A stretch of 47,577 nucleotides of DNA from CAUTUX01 sp963542015. Its GTDB lineage: Bacteria > Bacillota > Clostridia > Christensenellales > CAG-917. The DNA lies in NCBI GenBank assembly GCA_963542015.1, contig CAUTUX010000008.1, forward strand, positions 1-47,577. The letters are read 5' to 3'. Below, in pieces: positions 33,100 to 42,708 of this stretch. The notes beneath the pieces were generated by a model. It was not told the origin of the DNA and did no database searches. It saw nothing but the letters and a program-made list of their open reading frames with translations. Numbering within the stretch: position 1 is the first letter of the stretch; each line of letters opens with the position of its first letter. The position numbers and the translations under genes were made by a program.

Positions 33100-33128
33100 T
33101 TGATAAGTATAACTAAAAGTGTTATGTT
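33100..33128 (+). promoter_or_regulatory. Promoter of addBA, predicted leaderless
   Basis: TTGATA (33100-33105), 17 bases, then TATGTT (33123-33128): 5 of 6 and 4 of 6 matches. The addB ATG is at 33135, 6 bases after the -10 box, with no Shine-Dalgarno sequence, so the mRNA should begin at the start codon. Confidence 0.5.
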
Positions 33129-33134
33129 TTAATC

Positions 33135-36100
33135 ATGTTAAAAATTGTTGCCAACACATCTAGGCAGGCGTATATAGAAACAATAAAGCTGATAAAAAAG
33201 AGACTTGATCTGGATAACAAATCAAAACATTTAGTAATAGTTACGGATCAGTTCTTGGCAACAGCAAAGCTTGGCATATATACCGATCTTGCTGATCACA
33301 AAGGAAAGATTGATGTCACATCATTTGAAGATTTAGCAAGACACTATCTGAAAAATAACCGATATGAATTTTTAACTAAGGAAGGTTCAGTCTTACTCAT
33401 TAATAAATGCATATATGAACTAAGCAAGAGGAAAAAGATCTCATTCTTTGCTAATGCACATAATTATGAAAATTTTGCAACCATACTTTATGATACATTA
33501 ACTAATCTGCTTGAAAGTGGAGTAACAGAAGAAGAACTTGTTAAGATTGAAAGCAAGTTACCAGATAAATTAAAGACAAAGTTGTACGAAATATTCTTGA
33601 TATATAAAGAATATTTAGAAAAGATGCGGGACAACTATTTTGATTCAGTTACAGTTCTTGAGGCGCTGTCAGATGAAATAGTTGATGACATTAGGAATAC
33701 GCACTGCTATTTTTTAGATTTCTATTCTATGAGTAGACAACAGCTTAATTTGGTAAAAAATATTAACAATAAAGCTTTAACCGCAACAATAGCATTATCA
33801 TACAGTGAAAAGAATCCCAACAGCTATGTTTATGCAAAAAAAATATTTGATCAGATTATAGCCGTAGTGGATAAACAAAATAAGCACTGCGATAATGAAG
33901 TTCAATATTCCAACGAAGATCTCTCAAAAGAAATAGAAATGGCAGGTAAATATATATTCTCATACGAGAAACCTGCTAAAAAAATTAAAAACGAAACAAT
34001 TGAATTGTTTGAATTTGATGATAAAAATGATGAAGTTAAAAGTATAGCACTTGATATTCTTGAAAGTATCAGAAATGGCGGTAGGTTTAAAGACTTTCAA
34101 ATATTTGCATGTGATATTAATGCATACAAAAATGTAATTGAGAAGATATTTAAGCGGTATAGAATACCTTTTTTTATAGATGTAAAGTCAAAGTTAGCAG
34201 ATCAAGTTAAAGTTAAATATATAAATGAAGCCTTAAATGTAATTGTCAATGATTTTTCTCAAGATGCAGTTGTTGATTTTATAAACAATCAGCTTTTTGC
34301 ACCTAGCTTTGCATCACTATCAAACGAAATTTTTTATCAAGATAAAGTAACTTATGATGATATTGTTAATTCGATAGGTATTTTTGAAAAATATGTTATT
34401 GAAAAATATATAAGTGGCAAAACGGGGAAGAGATCATTCTTTACGGAATTCAAAGAAGGCTTAACAGACAAAGAGAAAGATAAAGAAAATTGTAGATTGG
34501 CTGAAGCTGTTAGGAAATATTTGTGTAACCAGCTCGCACCAATTAAGAAGGGAACATATAAGATAAGCGAATGGGTAGCACAAGTAAATCTGTTATTGGA
34601 AAACCCATATTTTAAGCAAAATTGGCAACAGTATACTTTAAATATGCAAGAAATTGATGACAAATATTCAAGGATTGCCAATCAGGTTGATAGTAAACTT
34701 GAAGAAGTTTTTTCTATCCTTACAAAAATAATAGATTATGAATGTTCATTGGAAGAATTTATCTTCATATTCAAAGGTGTTGTATCAGTTATAAATATAG
34801 CTACAATACCTGCTTATATAGATTCTGTTTTGGTTGGTTCATTCTTTTCAAGATTTTCAGGTGCTGACAATTTATATGTTATAGGAGCAGATTCAAATAA
34901 TATTCCAAAAACGACCCCAGAAGGTCTTATTATAACTTTTGCAGATGAAAAAAAATTGAATGAAGCTTTTCGAAATAATAAATCTATAATACTTCACGAT
35001 GCTGGTAAAAATATGACGACTAATATGCTGGCATTAATAGAATATATTAAAAAAGCTGGAAAAAAGTTGAAAATATCAGCAACGGTGTCTGATGAAGTAT
35101 CGTCTGCTATTATATATAAACAGCTGATGAATTGCTTCGATAATTTGGAAGTGCAGAAACCAAAATTTACATTGCAAAATTTAATAGGTTTAAATGACAG
35201 ATTAAAATATTCATTAGTTAATGAGGAAACGAAGTACAGTGAATTTATTCAAGCAAGAGATGAATATTTAAAACTCAGTCCAGAGCAACAGCAGTTGCTT
35301 GAGAAAATTGCTGGTTTTGGGATTTCAAATTTTGATGGCAAGTCCTGTTTGCCAGCTGATATTAAGCATGAATTTCCATTGGCAAAAAAATATTCCTTTT
35401 CTCCTACAGGAATTGAGATGTATTCTACATGTCCATATAAGTATTTCATCTCTAAAATAATGAATGTTGAGAGCGATTTTAAAAACAAGGATTCGGATGA
35501 AACGGAGCGTATACTTAGAGGAATTCTATGTCATAAATATCTTGAGCTCTTTATTAATGATTATATTGCTGAAAAAATTGAAAATACGGAAGATTTGGAG
35601 AATCGTTTTAATAGCTATTATGTCATAGAGGCAGAAAAAGAAATCCCAAGTTTTTTGTTAGAAGTTGGTAGATTTAAATTTATGGTTGAGCTTACAAGAA
35701 AATCAATTTGGCAAGTTATTGCAACAATGTATAGAGATATGATTTCGGGCGAATGGAAGACACAGCCATATAAAGTTGAAACTCAAATTAGTACTGATAC
35801 TGATTTTAAAACAAAGGAATTAACTGTTGAACTTGGGAATGGTGAGTTTGAAAAAATAGAGATTACGGGTCGAATAGACAGAATAGATAAAGATTTATTA
35901 AGAAAAGATAACTATGTTATTTATGATTATAAAACATCAGATAAAAAAATAAATATAAAGAAATTTGATAGTGGAGAACAGATACAGTTACCATTCTACA
36001 TGTTGGCGTTAGAAGAAAATGAAATGCACGTAAGTGATATTGCATATATAAATATTAAAAATAATATAAGAAAGGATGCTAAATATCCTTATGAGAAAAA

Positions 36101-36338
36101 TGGCAATTTCTTTATAGAATCATCACAAGACGATAAGAAAAAAGGATATTACTATAAGGATGAAATGCTTTCGAAAGTTAAAGAAATTTTAAAAGAAAAA
36201 GTTATTAATATTAAAGATGGGAACATCACCCCAGATTCAAGCAAATGTGTTAAGGAAAGTTGTGAATATTTTAAAATATGTAGATATGCAAAACTTATAG
36301 TTGAGAATGGCGATGCGTCAGAGGTTGAAGATGAATAA
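33135..36338 (+). CDS. addB: Helicase/exonuclease AddAB, subunit AddB (RexB-like)
   Basis: 1067 residues. The N terminus has the AddB/RexB beginning (VIVTDQFLATAKLGIYTDLADHKGKIDVTSFEDLARHYL) but no Walker A GxxGxGKS, as in the RexB subgroup. The C-terminal nuclease domain carries CPYKYF, GRIDRIDKD and YDYKTSDK (metal-binding Asp and Lys). The iron-sulphur cluster is provided by that first Cys and the C-terminal CVKESCEYFKIC group. With AddA it resects double-strand breaks and generates 3' tails for RecA. addA starts 8 bases before the stop. Confidence 0.93.
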   Translation: MLKIVANTSRQAYIETIKLIKKRLDLDNKSKHLVIVTDQFLATAKLGIYTDLADHKGKIDVTSFEDLARHYLKNNRYEFLTKEGSVLLINKCIYELSKRKKISFFANAHNYENFATILYDTLTNLLESGVTEEELVKIESKLPDKLKTKLYEIFLIYKEYLEKMRDNYFDSVTVLEALSDEIVDDIRNTHCYFLDFYSMSRQQLNLVKNINNKALTATIALSYSEKNPNSYVYAKKIFDQIIAVVDKQNKHCDNEVQYSNEDLSKEIEMAGKYIFSYEKPAKKIKNETIELFEFDDKNDEVKSIALDILESIRNGGRFKDFQIFACDINAYKNVIEKIFKRYRIPFFIDVKSKLADQVKVKYINEALNVIVNDFSQDAVVDFINNQLFAPSFASLSNEIFYQDKVTYDDIVNSIGIFEKYVIEKYISGKTGKRSFFTEFKEGLTDKEKDKENCRLAEAVRKYLCNQLAPIKKGTYKISEWVAQVNLLLENPYFKQNWQQYTLNMQEIDDKYSRIANQVDSKLEEVFSILTKIIDYECSLEEFIFIFKGVVSVINIATIPAYIDSVLVGSFFSRFSGADNLYVIGADSNNIPKTTPEGLIITFADEKKLNEAFRNNKSIILHDAGKNMTTNMLALIEYIKKAGKKLKISATVSDEVSSAIIYKQLMNCFDNLEVQKPKFTLQNLIGLNDRLKYSLVNEETKYSEFIQARDEYLKLSPEQQQLLEKIAGFGISNFDGKSCLPADIKHEFPLAKKYSFSPTGIEMYSTCPYKYFISKIMNVESDFKNKDSDETERILRGILCHKYLELFINDYIAEKIENTEDLENRFNSYYVIEAEKEIPSFLLEVGRFKFMVELTRKSIWQVIATMYRDMISGEWKTQPYKVETQISTDTDFKTKELTVELGNGEFEKIEITGRIDRIDKDLLRKDNYVIYDYKTSDKKINIKKFDSGEQIQLPFYMLALEENEMHVSDIAYINIKNNIRKDAKYPYEKNGNFFIESSQDDKKKGYYYKDEMLSKVKEILKEKVINIKDGNITPDSSKCVKESCEYFKICRYAKLIVENGDASEVEDE

Positions 36339-39300
36339 GCCAACAAAGGATCAAGAAAAAATAATTCTTGCAAATAATAATGTACTCGTGGCGGCATCTG
36401 CAGGTACTGGAAAAAGTACAACTATGATCCAGAAAATAATACATTTGATAATTAATGAAGGAGTGGAACTCCCTGAAATTTTAGTATTGGTCTTTACAGA
36501 TGCCAATTCAAGAGAATTGAAAAAGAAGATATATGATGCATTATATGATGAACTATTGAGGTCTAAAGAACATGAAAAAGTACTTATTAAAGCAATAAGT
36601 GATATCCCCTATGCAAATATACATACAGTTCACAGTTTTTCATCGAAGGTTGCGAAAGAACATTTTAATGAGCTTCAAATTTCACCAACATATGCAATAA
36701 TATCTAGCGATCAAGATGAAAAATTGATAAAAATAATTAATGCAGTACTTGATATGTATGCAATGGCTGAAAATCCAGATGATACTTATGTAGAATTCAT
36801 GCAAATTTTTGATACTAGGGCAAATGCTGTAGATCAAATTATGAGATTGTATACAAAGATGACAGAACAAGAAGATTTTGAGAAGTCATTATCTGAAATC
36901 GAAAATAAAACAAATGAACAATTTTTAAAAGAATATATTCAAACGATAATCCATTATTATCAAGTTAGGATAAATAAACTTAAAATTGTGTACAAAAAAT
37001 TGTCTGATGATGATATGGTGACCGAAGAAGAAAAAATAAAGGCACAATTAAAGGAACTGGATGCGACATCGTGCGACGAGTTGAAAAAGGATTGGGGTAC
37101 ACTTTTAAATGAAATGGAATCAATAAGGTCATTTATTAATTACTGTGACTCAATTAATTGTATTGAAGATTTACTTAAAATAAGTGAATTTAAATTTGCA
37201 AGAAGACCAAATGGATATCTTGATAAATGGAAAAAATTTGAAAGTGCTAAAAAAGTTCTTTCCCTAAATGAGGCTATAAAGAAAGAGATTGTAGATCCGA
37301 TAAAACCATTATTTAAATATATTGAAAGTATAAAAAAAGACACCGATTCATATCAAACGGTTATGCTAAAAGAGATAGCGGATTTTAATAAATATATTAA
37401 GTTGATAATGCAGATTTTACGTCAAATCAATAATGAATATACAACTTATAAGATCAGCCATAGAATAATGACATATAACGATTTACAAATATACTGTCTT
37501 AAAGCACTGAGTATTGATGAAGAATATAAGAATAGATTTAAAAATATATTTGTAGATGAATATCAGGATCTTAATCCGATACAAGAAGCAATAGTAAATA
37601 AATTATCTAGAGATAATTTATTGGCTGTGGGAGATATAAAACAGTCAATATATACATTCAGAGATGCAGACCCTACAATATTTCTAAACAGAGCAAGGAG
37701 ATATTTAGAAAGTGGTGATGAAAAAAATCATATTTTATATCTAAAAGATAATTTTAGAAGTTCCCCAGCAATATTGGATTTTGTGAATAAAATTTTTAAA
37801 AACGAAATGACTGAGGAACTTAGTGATGTAAATTATGAAAATGAAGCGTTCACTGTAGATACAGATAATATAGACCACGAAGACATTAACTATATTTTCA
37901 TTAATAGCAAAGCTGAAAATGAAGAGGATGAGATCCAGAAGACAAGAAAGTATATCGTTGCTCAAATAAATAACCTTATAGAACAAGGATACAAATATAA
38001 TGATATTGTTTTTTTAACTAGAAAAAATATTCATAAAGATCCATTAAATAAAAAATATAACATTTTGGGATTATTGGATCAGAATCATATCCCATATAGA
38101 ACAAATGTGGCAGACAGTGCGAAAAGTTTAGTAGTAGAATTAATTTCATTTTTAAATGTATTAAATAACCCACATAAAGATTCTTATATGTTAGGGTTTT
38201 TAACATCTTTTTTCTCTACACTTAATGAAAAAGATTTAAACATAATTAATAATGCTGTATTGTTGAGACAAAAGGAATTAGCGGAACAGAAATACTTATT
38301 AAACAGTATTTATGATAAATTGGTATTTTTTAGCGAGCATTTTAGCATTTCGAATGATAGTTCAATATGCACAAAGGAGCAGTATAGGTCAACAATTGAA
38401 GGGTACAAGAAAAAAGTTCTTAAAATTTTGGGTGTAATTAAAAAATTTAAAATTTATTCAGGTGTGTATCCATTAAATGAGCTTATAAATAAAATTATAT
38501 CTGAATTTCACTATGACGAATATTTAAAGTCATTAAATCAAAATGCATATTCAGCTTTATTATCTTTAATATCAGAGTCAGCAAATTATGATTCTATATC
38601 AGAATTTGTAAGAGAACTTGAGAATATTGAGATTAATATTAAAGGTGGTGGATCAGATGTTGATGCAATAGATTTCTCCACAGTTCACAGCTATAAGGGT
38701 CTTGAAAAACCAGTTGTTTTTGCAAGCATGGTTGATTCTAGAGGCATGGATGTTATGTCGTCGGATATTAATTTACTAGGTAAAGATTTTTACGCATTTA
38801 AGACTACTGACATAACATCAAAATCTAAAAAAGACAACATTTCAAACTTTGCATTCAAATGCTTAAAGTCAGAAAGAGAACTTAAAGATGAATTGCGTTT
38901 GCTCTATGTCCAGCTAACAAGAGTTAAGAACACCAACATAAAGAATAAATTAATTATACTTCAAGAAACGAGTGATGAATATTTTGGGGAAGAGGATGTT
39001 CGGGCAATTGATGCGAATATAAATTTAGCTAAAATTTCTTTTTCTGGAAAATATCATTTCAACAAATCATCGTTTAAAAGTATTATGGAGGATGCAATTA
39101 TATCTGGTGATCTTGGTGTCAATTTTTATAAAATTGAAGAAATCAACAACGGAAATGAAGTAATAGATAAAAAGCAATATGAAGAAGTTGTTATACCAAA
39201 GGATATTGAAAAACAAATTGAGAAATTAAAGAAGTTTGAATATAAAAATCAGGATGCATTAACTGCATCAATACATTATTCAGTCCTAAATGTGGCTGGA

Positions 39301-39873
39301 GCCAATACCAACCTTGAAAGGAAAGAAATCCAAGAACCTGGAGTCGAGGTGCTTGATAGGATAGAGAAAAAAATGCTTATGAGTTTGGGAGTTATATATC
39401 ATAAGGTTCTTGAAAAAATCGATTATACAATTAAGGAACAATCTGGCGTTTCAGAATCAATTAACAATATGGTATCAGCCAAAATAATCACACAAGATGA
39501 AAGAGAAAAAATATCTGACGAAATAATAGATTGGGTTTTAAATTCTAAAGTAATTAGAGACAATGTTTATAAGGGTGGAATACTCAAACATGAAGTTGAA
39601 GTTTCTGCAGCGATGAAAGTCTCTGAGCTTTTTGAAAACAATAATTGCGAAGATATGACCTTACTTGAAGGAATTATAGATCTTTTAATTATTGGAAAAG
39701 AAAATGTAATAATTGATTTTAAATTATCAAAGCCAAAAGATGATGCAATAAAAGAACAATATTTCAAGCAAGTATCGATGTATAAGACAATTTATGAAAA
39801 GGGAAATAATATAAAGATTGATAAAAAAATATTGGTCTATTTATTAAATAAAGAGTATGAAATTGTGCCTTAA
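36331..39873 (+). CDS. addA: Helicase/exonuclease AddAB, subunit AddA
   Basis: 1180 residues from ATG 36331, chosen because AGAGG lies 6 bases upstream and the product then begins MNKPTKDQEKII as in the family; the frame could extend to TTG 36301. UvrD-like helicase motifs: Walker A ASAGTGKST, DEYQDLNPIQ, VGDIKQSIYTFRDADP, LKDNFRSSPAIL, TVHSYKGLEKPVVF and RLLYVQLTRVKN. The C-terminal RecB-type nuclease has LEGIIDLLI and IIDFKLSK with the catalytic Asp and Lys. It forms the motor and 3' strand nuclease of AddAB and overlaps addB by 8 bases. Confidence 0.95.
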   Translation: MNKPTKDQEKIILANNNVLVAASAGTGKSTTMIQKIIHLIINEGVELPEILVLVFTDANSRELKKKIYDALYDELLRSKEHEKVLIKAISDIPYANIHTVHSFSSKVAKEHFNELQISPTYAIISSDQDEKLIKIINAVLDMYAMAENPDDTYVEFMQIFDTRANAVDQIMRLYTKMTEQEDFEKSLSEIENKTNEQFLKEYIQTIIHYYQVRINKLKIVYKKLSDDDMVTEEEKIKAQLKELDATSCDELKKDWGTLLNEMESIRSFINYCDSINCIEDLLKISEFKFARRPNGYLDKWKKFESAKKVLSLNEAIKKEIVDPIKPLFKYIESIKKDTDSYQTVMLKEIADFNKYIKLIMQILRQINNEYTTYKISHRIMTYNDLQIYCLKALSIDEEYKNRFKNIFVDEYQDLNPIQEAIVNKLSRDNLLAVGDIKQSIYTFRDADPTIFLNRARRYLESGDEKNHILYLKDNFRSSPAILDFVNKIFKNEMTEELSDVNYENEAFTVDTDNIDHEDINYIFINSKAENEEDEIQKTRKYIVAQINNLIEQGYKYNDIVFLTRKNIHKDPLNKKYNILGLLDQNHIPYRTNVADSAKSLVVELISFLNVLNNPHKDSYMLGFLTSFFSTLNEKDLNIINNAVLLRQKELAEQKYLLNSIYDKLVFFSEHFSISNDSSICTKEQYRSTIEGYKKKVLKILGVIKKFKIYSGVYPLNELINKIISEFHYDEYLKSLNQNAYSALLSLISESANYDSISEFVRELENIEINIKGGGSDVDAIDFSTVHSYKGLEKPVVFASMVDSRGMDVMSSDINLLGKDFYAFKTTDITSKSKKDNISNFAFKCLKSERELKDELRLLYVQLTRVKNTNIKNKLIILQETSDEYFGEEDVRAIDANINLAKISFSGKYHFNKSSFKSIMEDAIISGDLGVNFYKIEEINNGNEVIDKKQYEEVVIPKDIEKQIEKLKKFEYKNQDALTASIHYSVLNVAGANTNLERKEIQEPGVEVLDRIEKKMLMSLGVIYHKVLEKIDYTIKEQSGVSESINNMVSAKIITQDEREKISDEIIDWVLNSKVIRDNVYKGGILKHEVEVSAAMKVSELFENNNCEDMTLLEGIIDLLIIGKENVIIDFKLSKPKDDAIKEQYFKQVSMYKTIYEKGNNIKIDKKILVYLLNKEYEIVP

Positions 39874-39890
39874 GAATTTTAAAAAGTGTC

Positions 39891-39919
39891 TTAAGCAAAA
39901 AAAATAAAAATGATATATA
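39891..39919 (+). promoter_or_regulatory. Possible promoter of rnjA-der group
   Basis: TTAAGC (39891-39896), 17 bases, then TATATA (39914-39919) preceded by TGA, giving an extended -10; TATAAT at 39916 overlaps it. The -35 is weak. It lies 35 bases before the rnjA ATG. Confidence 0.4.
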
Positions 39920-39953
39920 ATAATTCCAGCACAAATAGCGAGAAAATAAATTA

Positions 39954-41624
39954 ATGGGCAAGAAGAAAACTAAAGGAAAGATTGAAATTAACTACAATGT
40001 TAAAATTTCAATTCTTGGTGGCGTAGGCGAAATCGGCAAAAATATGACGGTTGTGGAACAAGCATCCGATATGATTATTGTTGATCTCGGAAGAGGATTC
40101 ATAGATGGTGATGCATTTGGTGTTGAGGGTCAAATACCAGATATAAGTTATGTTTTAAAAAACAAGGATAAATTAAAAGGGATTGTAATAACCCATGGTC
40201 ATGAAGATCACATAGGTGCAATTGAATATTATTGGGATAAGTTAAATGTCCCTATATATGGTACCCCCTTAACATGTGGAATCATAAAAAACAAATTAGC
40301 ACGAAGAGGACTCAAGGCTAAGTTAGTTGAAATCAACGAATGTGAAATTTACGATATAGGAAGTTTTAAAGTTGAATTTATAAAAGTCACACATTCAATA
40401 GGTGGTTCATGTTCAATTAACATTAAAACGAAACAAGGCAATATTTTTTTCACAGGAGACTATAAACTAGACAACACTCCAGTTGATATGAAAAGAACAA
40501 ATATAGCCAGAATAGGAGAACTAGCCAAAGAGGGAATAAGAGTAATGCTTGGTGAATCTACGAATGTAGAAAGAGTTGGGCACTCAGTTTCTGAAAAAGT
40601 AGTTGGCGAGAGTCTTCAGAGTGTATTTGCCAAAAATAAAGAAAGACGAATAATAATAGCGACATTTGCATCATCTAATTTTAGAGTGCAACAGATTTTA
40701 AATGTTGCTAAAGAAAACAATAGAAAAGTACTTTTGGCTGGCACAAGCATGAAACAGATTGTCAATGTAGCTGGAGAAGTTGGAGAACTCATAATTCCAA
40801 AAGATTTGTTAGTTACCGACATAAAGGGTATACCCGACAATGAACTTGTAGTGCTTGCAACAGGGTCACAAGGACAAGAATTAAGTGCTTTATCCAAAAT
40901 GTCATATTCAGCGTTCCCTGGGATTTCGGTAGGGAGCAACGATGTTATCATATTAAGTTCATCGCCAATACCTGGAAATGAAAAAGCAATATATGGATTG
41001 ATAAATAGACTTTTTGAACGGGGAGCAAATGTGATATATGAAGAATCAACTGATCTTCATGTATCAGGGCATGCATACAGAGAAGAGATAAAAACGATGA
41101 TTGCATTGGCAAATCCAGAATACCTTATACCACTGCACGGAGAATACAGACATCTTTTGAAACACAAGAATATGGCTGCTGAAGTTGGTATAAATCCTGA
41201 AAATATTTTTATACCAAAATTAGGCAATCAGTTTACTCTTTCATCCGAAGGTATTGAATATACAGGACAAATAGATGTTCAAGATGTTTATGTAGATGCA
41301 AAAGGGATTGTAGAAGATAGTAACATTATTCAAGAAAGAAAATATTTGGCTGCATTTGGATGTATTTGTGTTGTTGTTAGGGTAGATATGAAAAATGTAT
41401 ATGCAACAGCGGAACCAGAAATTGAAAGTAGAGGATTTAACTTAACAAAAAAAATTAGAGAAACAATAGTTGATGTGATATATACCACTCTGGATTCTTT
41501 ACGCAATAATGAAAAGAAAGTTACTCATGATTTGGTTGTGTTGGAAATAAAAAAGAAGATTAAGAGAAAAATATATAGAGGTACACAATTGCCTGTTTTG
41601 ATACCAATTGTGATAGAGGAATGA
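39954..41624 (+). CDS. rnjA: Ribonuclease J
   Basis: 556 residues. A metallo-beta-lactamase core carries the zinc motif THGHEDHIGA (about base 40192), THSIGGSCSI and FTGDYKLDNTP. The beta-CASP part has GESTNVERVGHS, RRIIIATFASSNFRVQQI, LATGSQGQELSAL and the late histidine motifs HVSGHA and PLHGEYRHL. A C-terminal domain follows. It is a 5'-3' exo- and endoribonuclease in mRNA decay and 16S rRNA maturation. The region after the first glycine loop (LGRGFIDGDAFGVEGQIPD) differs slightly from common RNase J1. It leads an operon with a glycosyltransferase-like gene and der. Confidence 0.93.
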   Translation: MGKKKTKGKIEINYNVKISILGGVGEIGKNMTVVEQASDMIIVDLGRGFIDGDAFGVEGQIPDISYVLKNKDKLKGIVITHGHEDHIGAIEYYWDKLNVPIYGTPLTCGIIKNKLARRGLKAKLVEINECEIYDIGSFKVEFIKVTHSIGGSCSINIKTKQGNIFFTGDYKLDNTPVDMKRTNIARIGELAKEGIRVMLGESTNVERVGHSVSEKVVGESLQSVFAKNKERRIIIATFASSNFRVQQILNVAKENNRKVLLAGTSMKQIVNVAGEVGELIIPKDLLVTDIKGIPDNELVVLATGSQGQELSALSKMSYSAFPGISVGSNDVIILSSSPIPGNEKAIYGLINRLFERGANVIYEESTDLHVSGHAYREEIKTMIALANPEYLIPLHGEYRHLLKHKNMAAEVGINPENIFIPKLGNQFTLSSEGIEYTGQIDVQDVYVDAKGIVEDSNIIQERKYLAAFGCICVVVRVDMKNVYATAEPEIESRGFNLTKKIRETIVDVIYTTLDSLRNNEKKVTHDLVVLEIKKKIKRKIYRGTQLPVLIPIVIEE

Positions 41625-41625
41625 T

Positions 41626-42708
41626 ATGAGTACCGATTCAAAGAAAAAAATGATATTGATACTAACATCAGATGAACAGTCTCCTGAGGTTGCAACAACT
41701 CTCAAAACCTTGCTTCAAACTTCAGATAATAGGGTAATAGTTATTTCAGATAATCAGTATCGCTCAAAACTTGAATACTGTTATATCGGAAATAAGATAG
41801 ATAGAGGGAAATATTATTCTAAAGAGATTTCATTCATAGAAAAAAAGAAGTTGTTGAAGTTTTTTACACATAGAACAATAAAAAGAATTTCTAATGCCAT
41901 ATATAGATACGAACCAGATTTGATCATTACGCTCACTCCTTTTGCACATTACATCGCAATTCGGGCAAAACAAGATTTCAAAAATGAGGTTACAATTGTC
42001 GACTATATATTCCGCTTTATGGTTGAAGACAGGATATACAATGATTTTGTAACGGACAAATTTATAGTTGAAAACTCTACCATGAGAGAACAGCTAATTA
42101 AAATGGGAGTAAAGAATAAAAATATAGCTAACTTAGGATTCCCATTTAAATTAAAAAAATTATCAAATGAAGAAATAGAAGATATTAAAAAGAAAAACGG
42201 CATACCAGACACTCCTATGATTTGTATTGATATAAAAGATCAAAAAAGTGTAACTGAAATTTTTAATATGATTGTCGATCAGGGTAAGAAGTTTAATATT
42301 GTAATTAATACTTACAACAATAAATTTTTAGATTCACTATATAGAAAAGTTGCAGGCATGAATATAAATGTAATATTCACAGCGGATAGAAGTGAATTTG
42401 ATACTTATTTAAGTTTTGCAAATTTTCTTGTAACGGATTTCAATGTTGTAAATATATATAAAGCATTTTCAGTTGATGTACCTATCATAGCTGTTGGACA
42501 TGAAAGTGATGATATAAACAATTTGAAACAGTTAGAAGAGTCGGGACTTATTTTGTTGGCGACTGAGAATACGAAAGTAATCTCATACTTATATGATATG
42601 TTCCAAACGGATATTAAAGACAAATTAATAAAAAATGTAGTTGAAAAGATGCAATATATTTCAGACGAGAATATTAAAAGCTATTTATTGTCAATAGGTG
42701 ATGAATGA
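41626..42708 (+). CDS. Divergent glycosyltransferase-like protein (MGDG synthase/UgtP-related, tentative)
   Basis: 360 residues. Two Rossmann-like halves are suggested. The segment YEPDLIITLTPFAHYIAIRAKQ ... VTIVDYIFRFMVEDRIYNDFVTDKFIVENSTMREQLIKMGVKNKNIANLGFPF follows the order seen in the MGDG synthase domain of diacylglycerol glucosyltransferases. The C-terminal half resembles the nucleotide-sugar side (VNIYKAFSVDVPIIAVGHE), but the usual GGG loop is not evident. The N-terminal lid is also weak. It may be a degenerate or regulatory member of that family. It starts one base after rnjA and overlaps der by 4 bases. Confidence 0.55.
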   Translation: MSTDSKKKMILILTSDEQSPEVATTLKTLLQTSDNRVIVISDNQYRSKLEYCYIGNKIDRGKYYSKEISFIEKKKLLKFFTHRTIKRISNAIYRYEPDLIITLTPFAHYIAIRAKQDFKNEVTIVDYIFRFMVEDRIYNDFVTDKFIVENSTMREQLIKMGVKNKNIANLGFPFKLKKLSNEEIEDIKKKNGIPDTPMICIDIKDQKSVTEIFNMIVDQGKKFNIVINTYNNKFLDSLYRKVAGMNINVIFTADRSEFDTYLSFANFLVTDFNVVNIYKAFSVDVPIIAVGHESDDINNLKQLEESGLILLATENTKVISYLYDMFQTDIKDKLIKNVVEKMQYISDENIKSYLLSIGDE

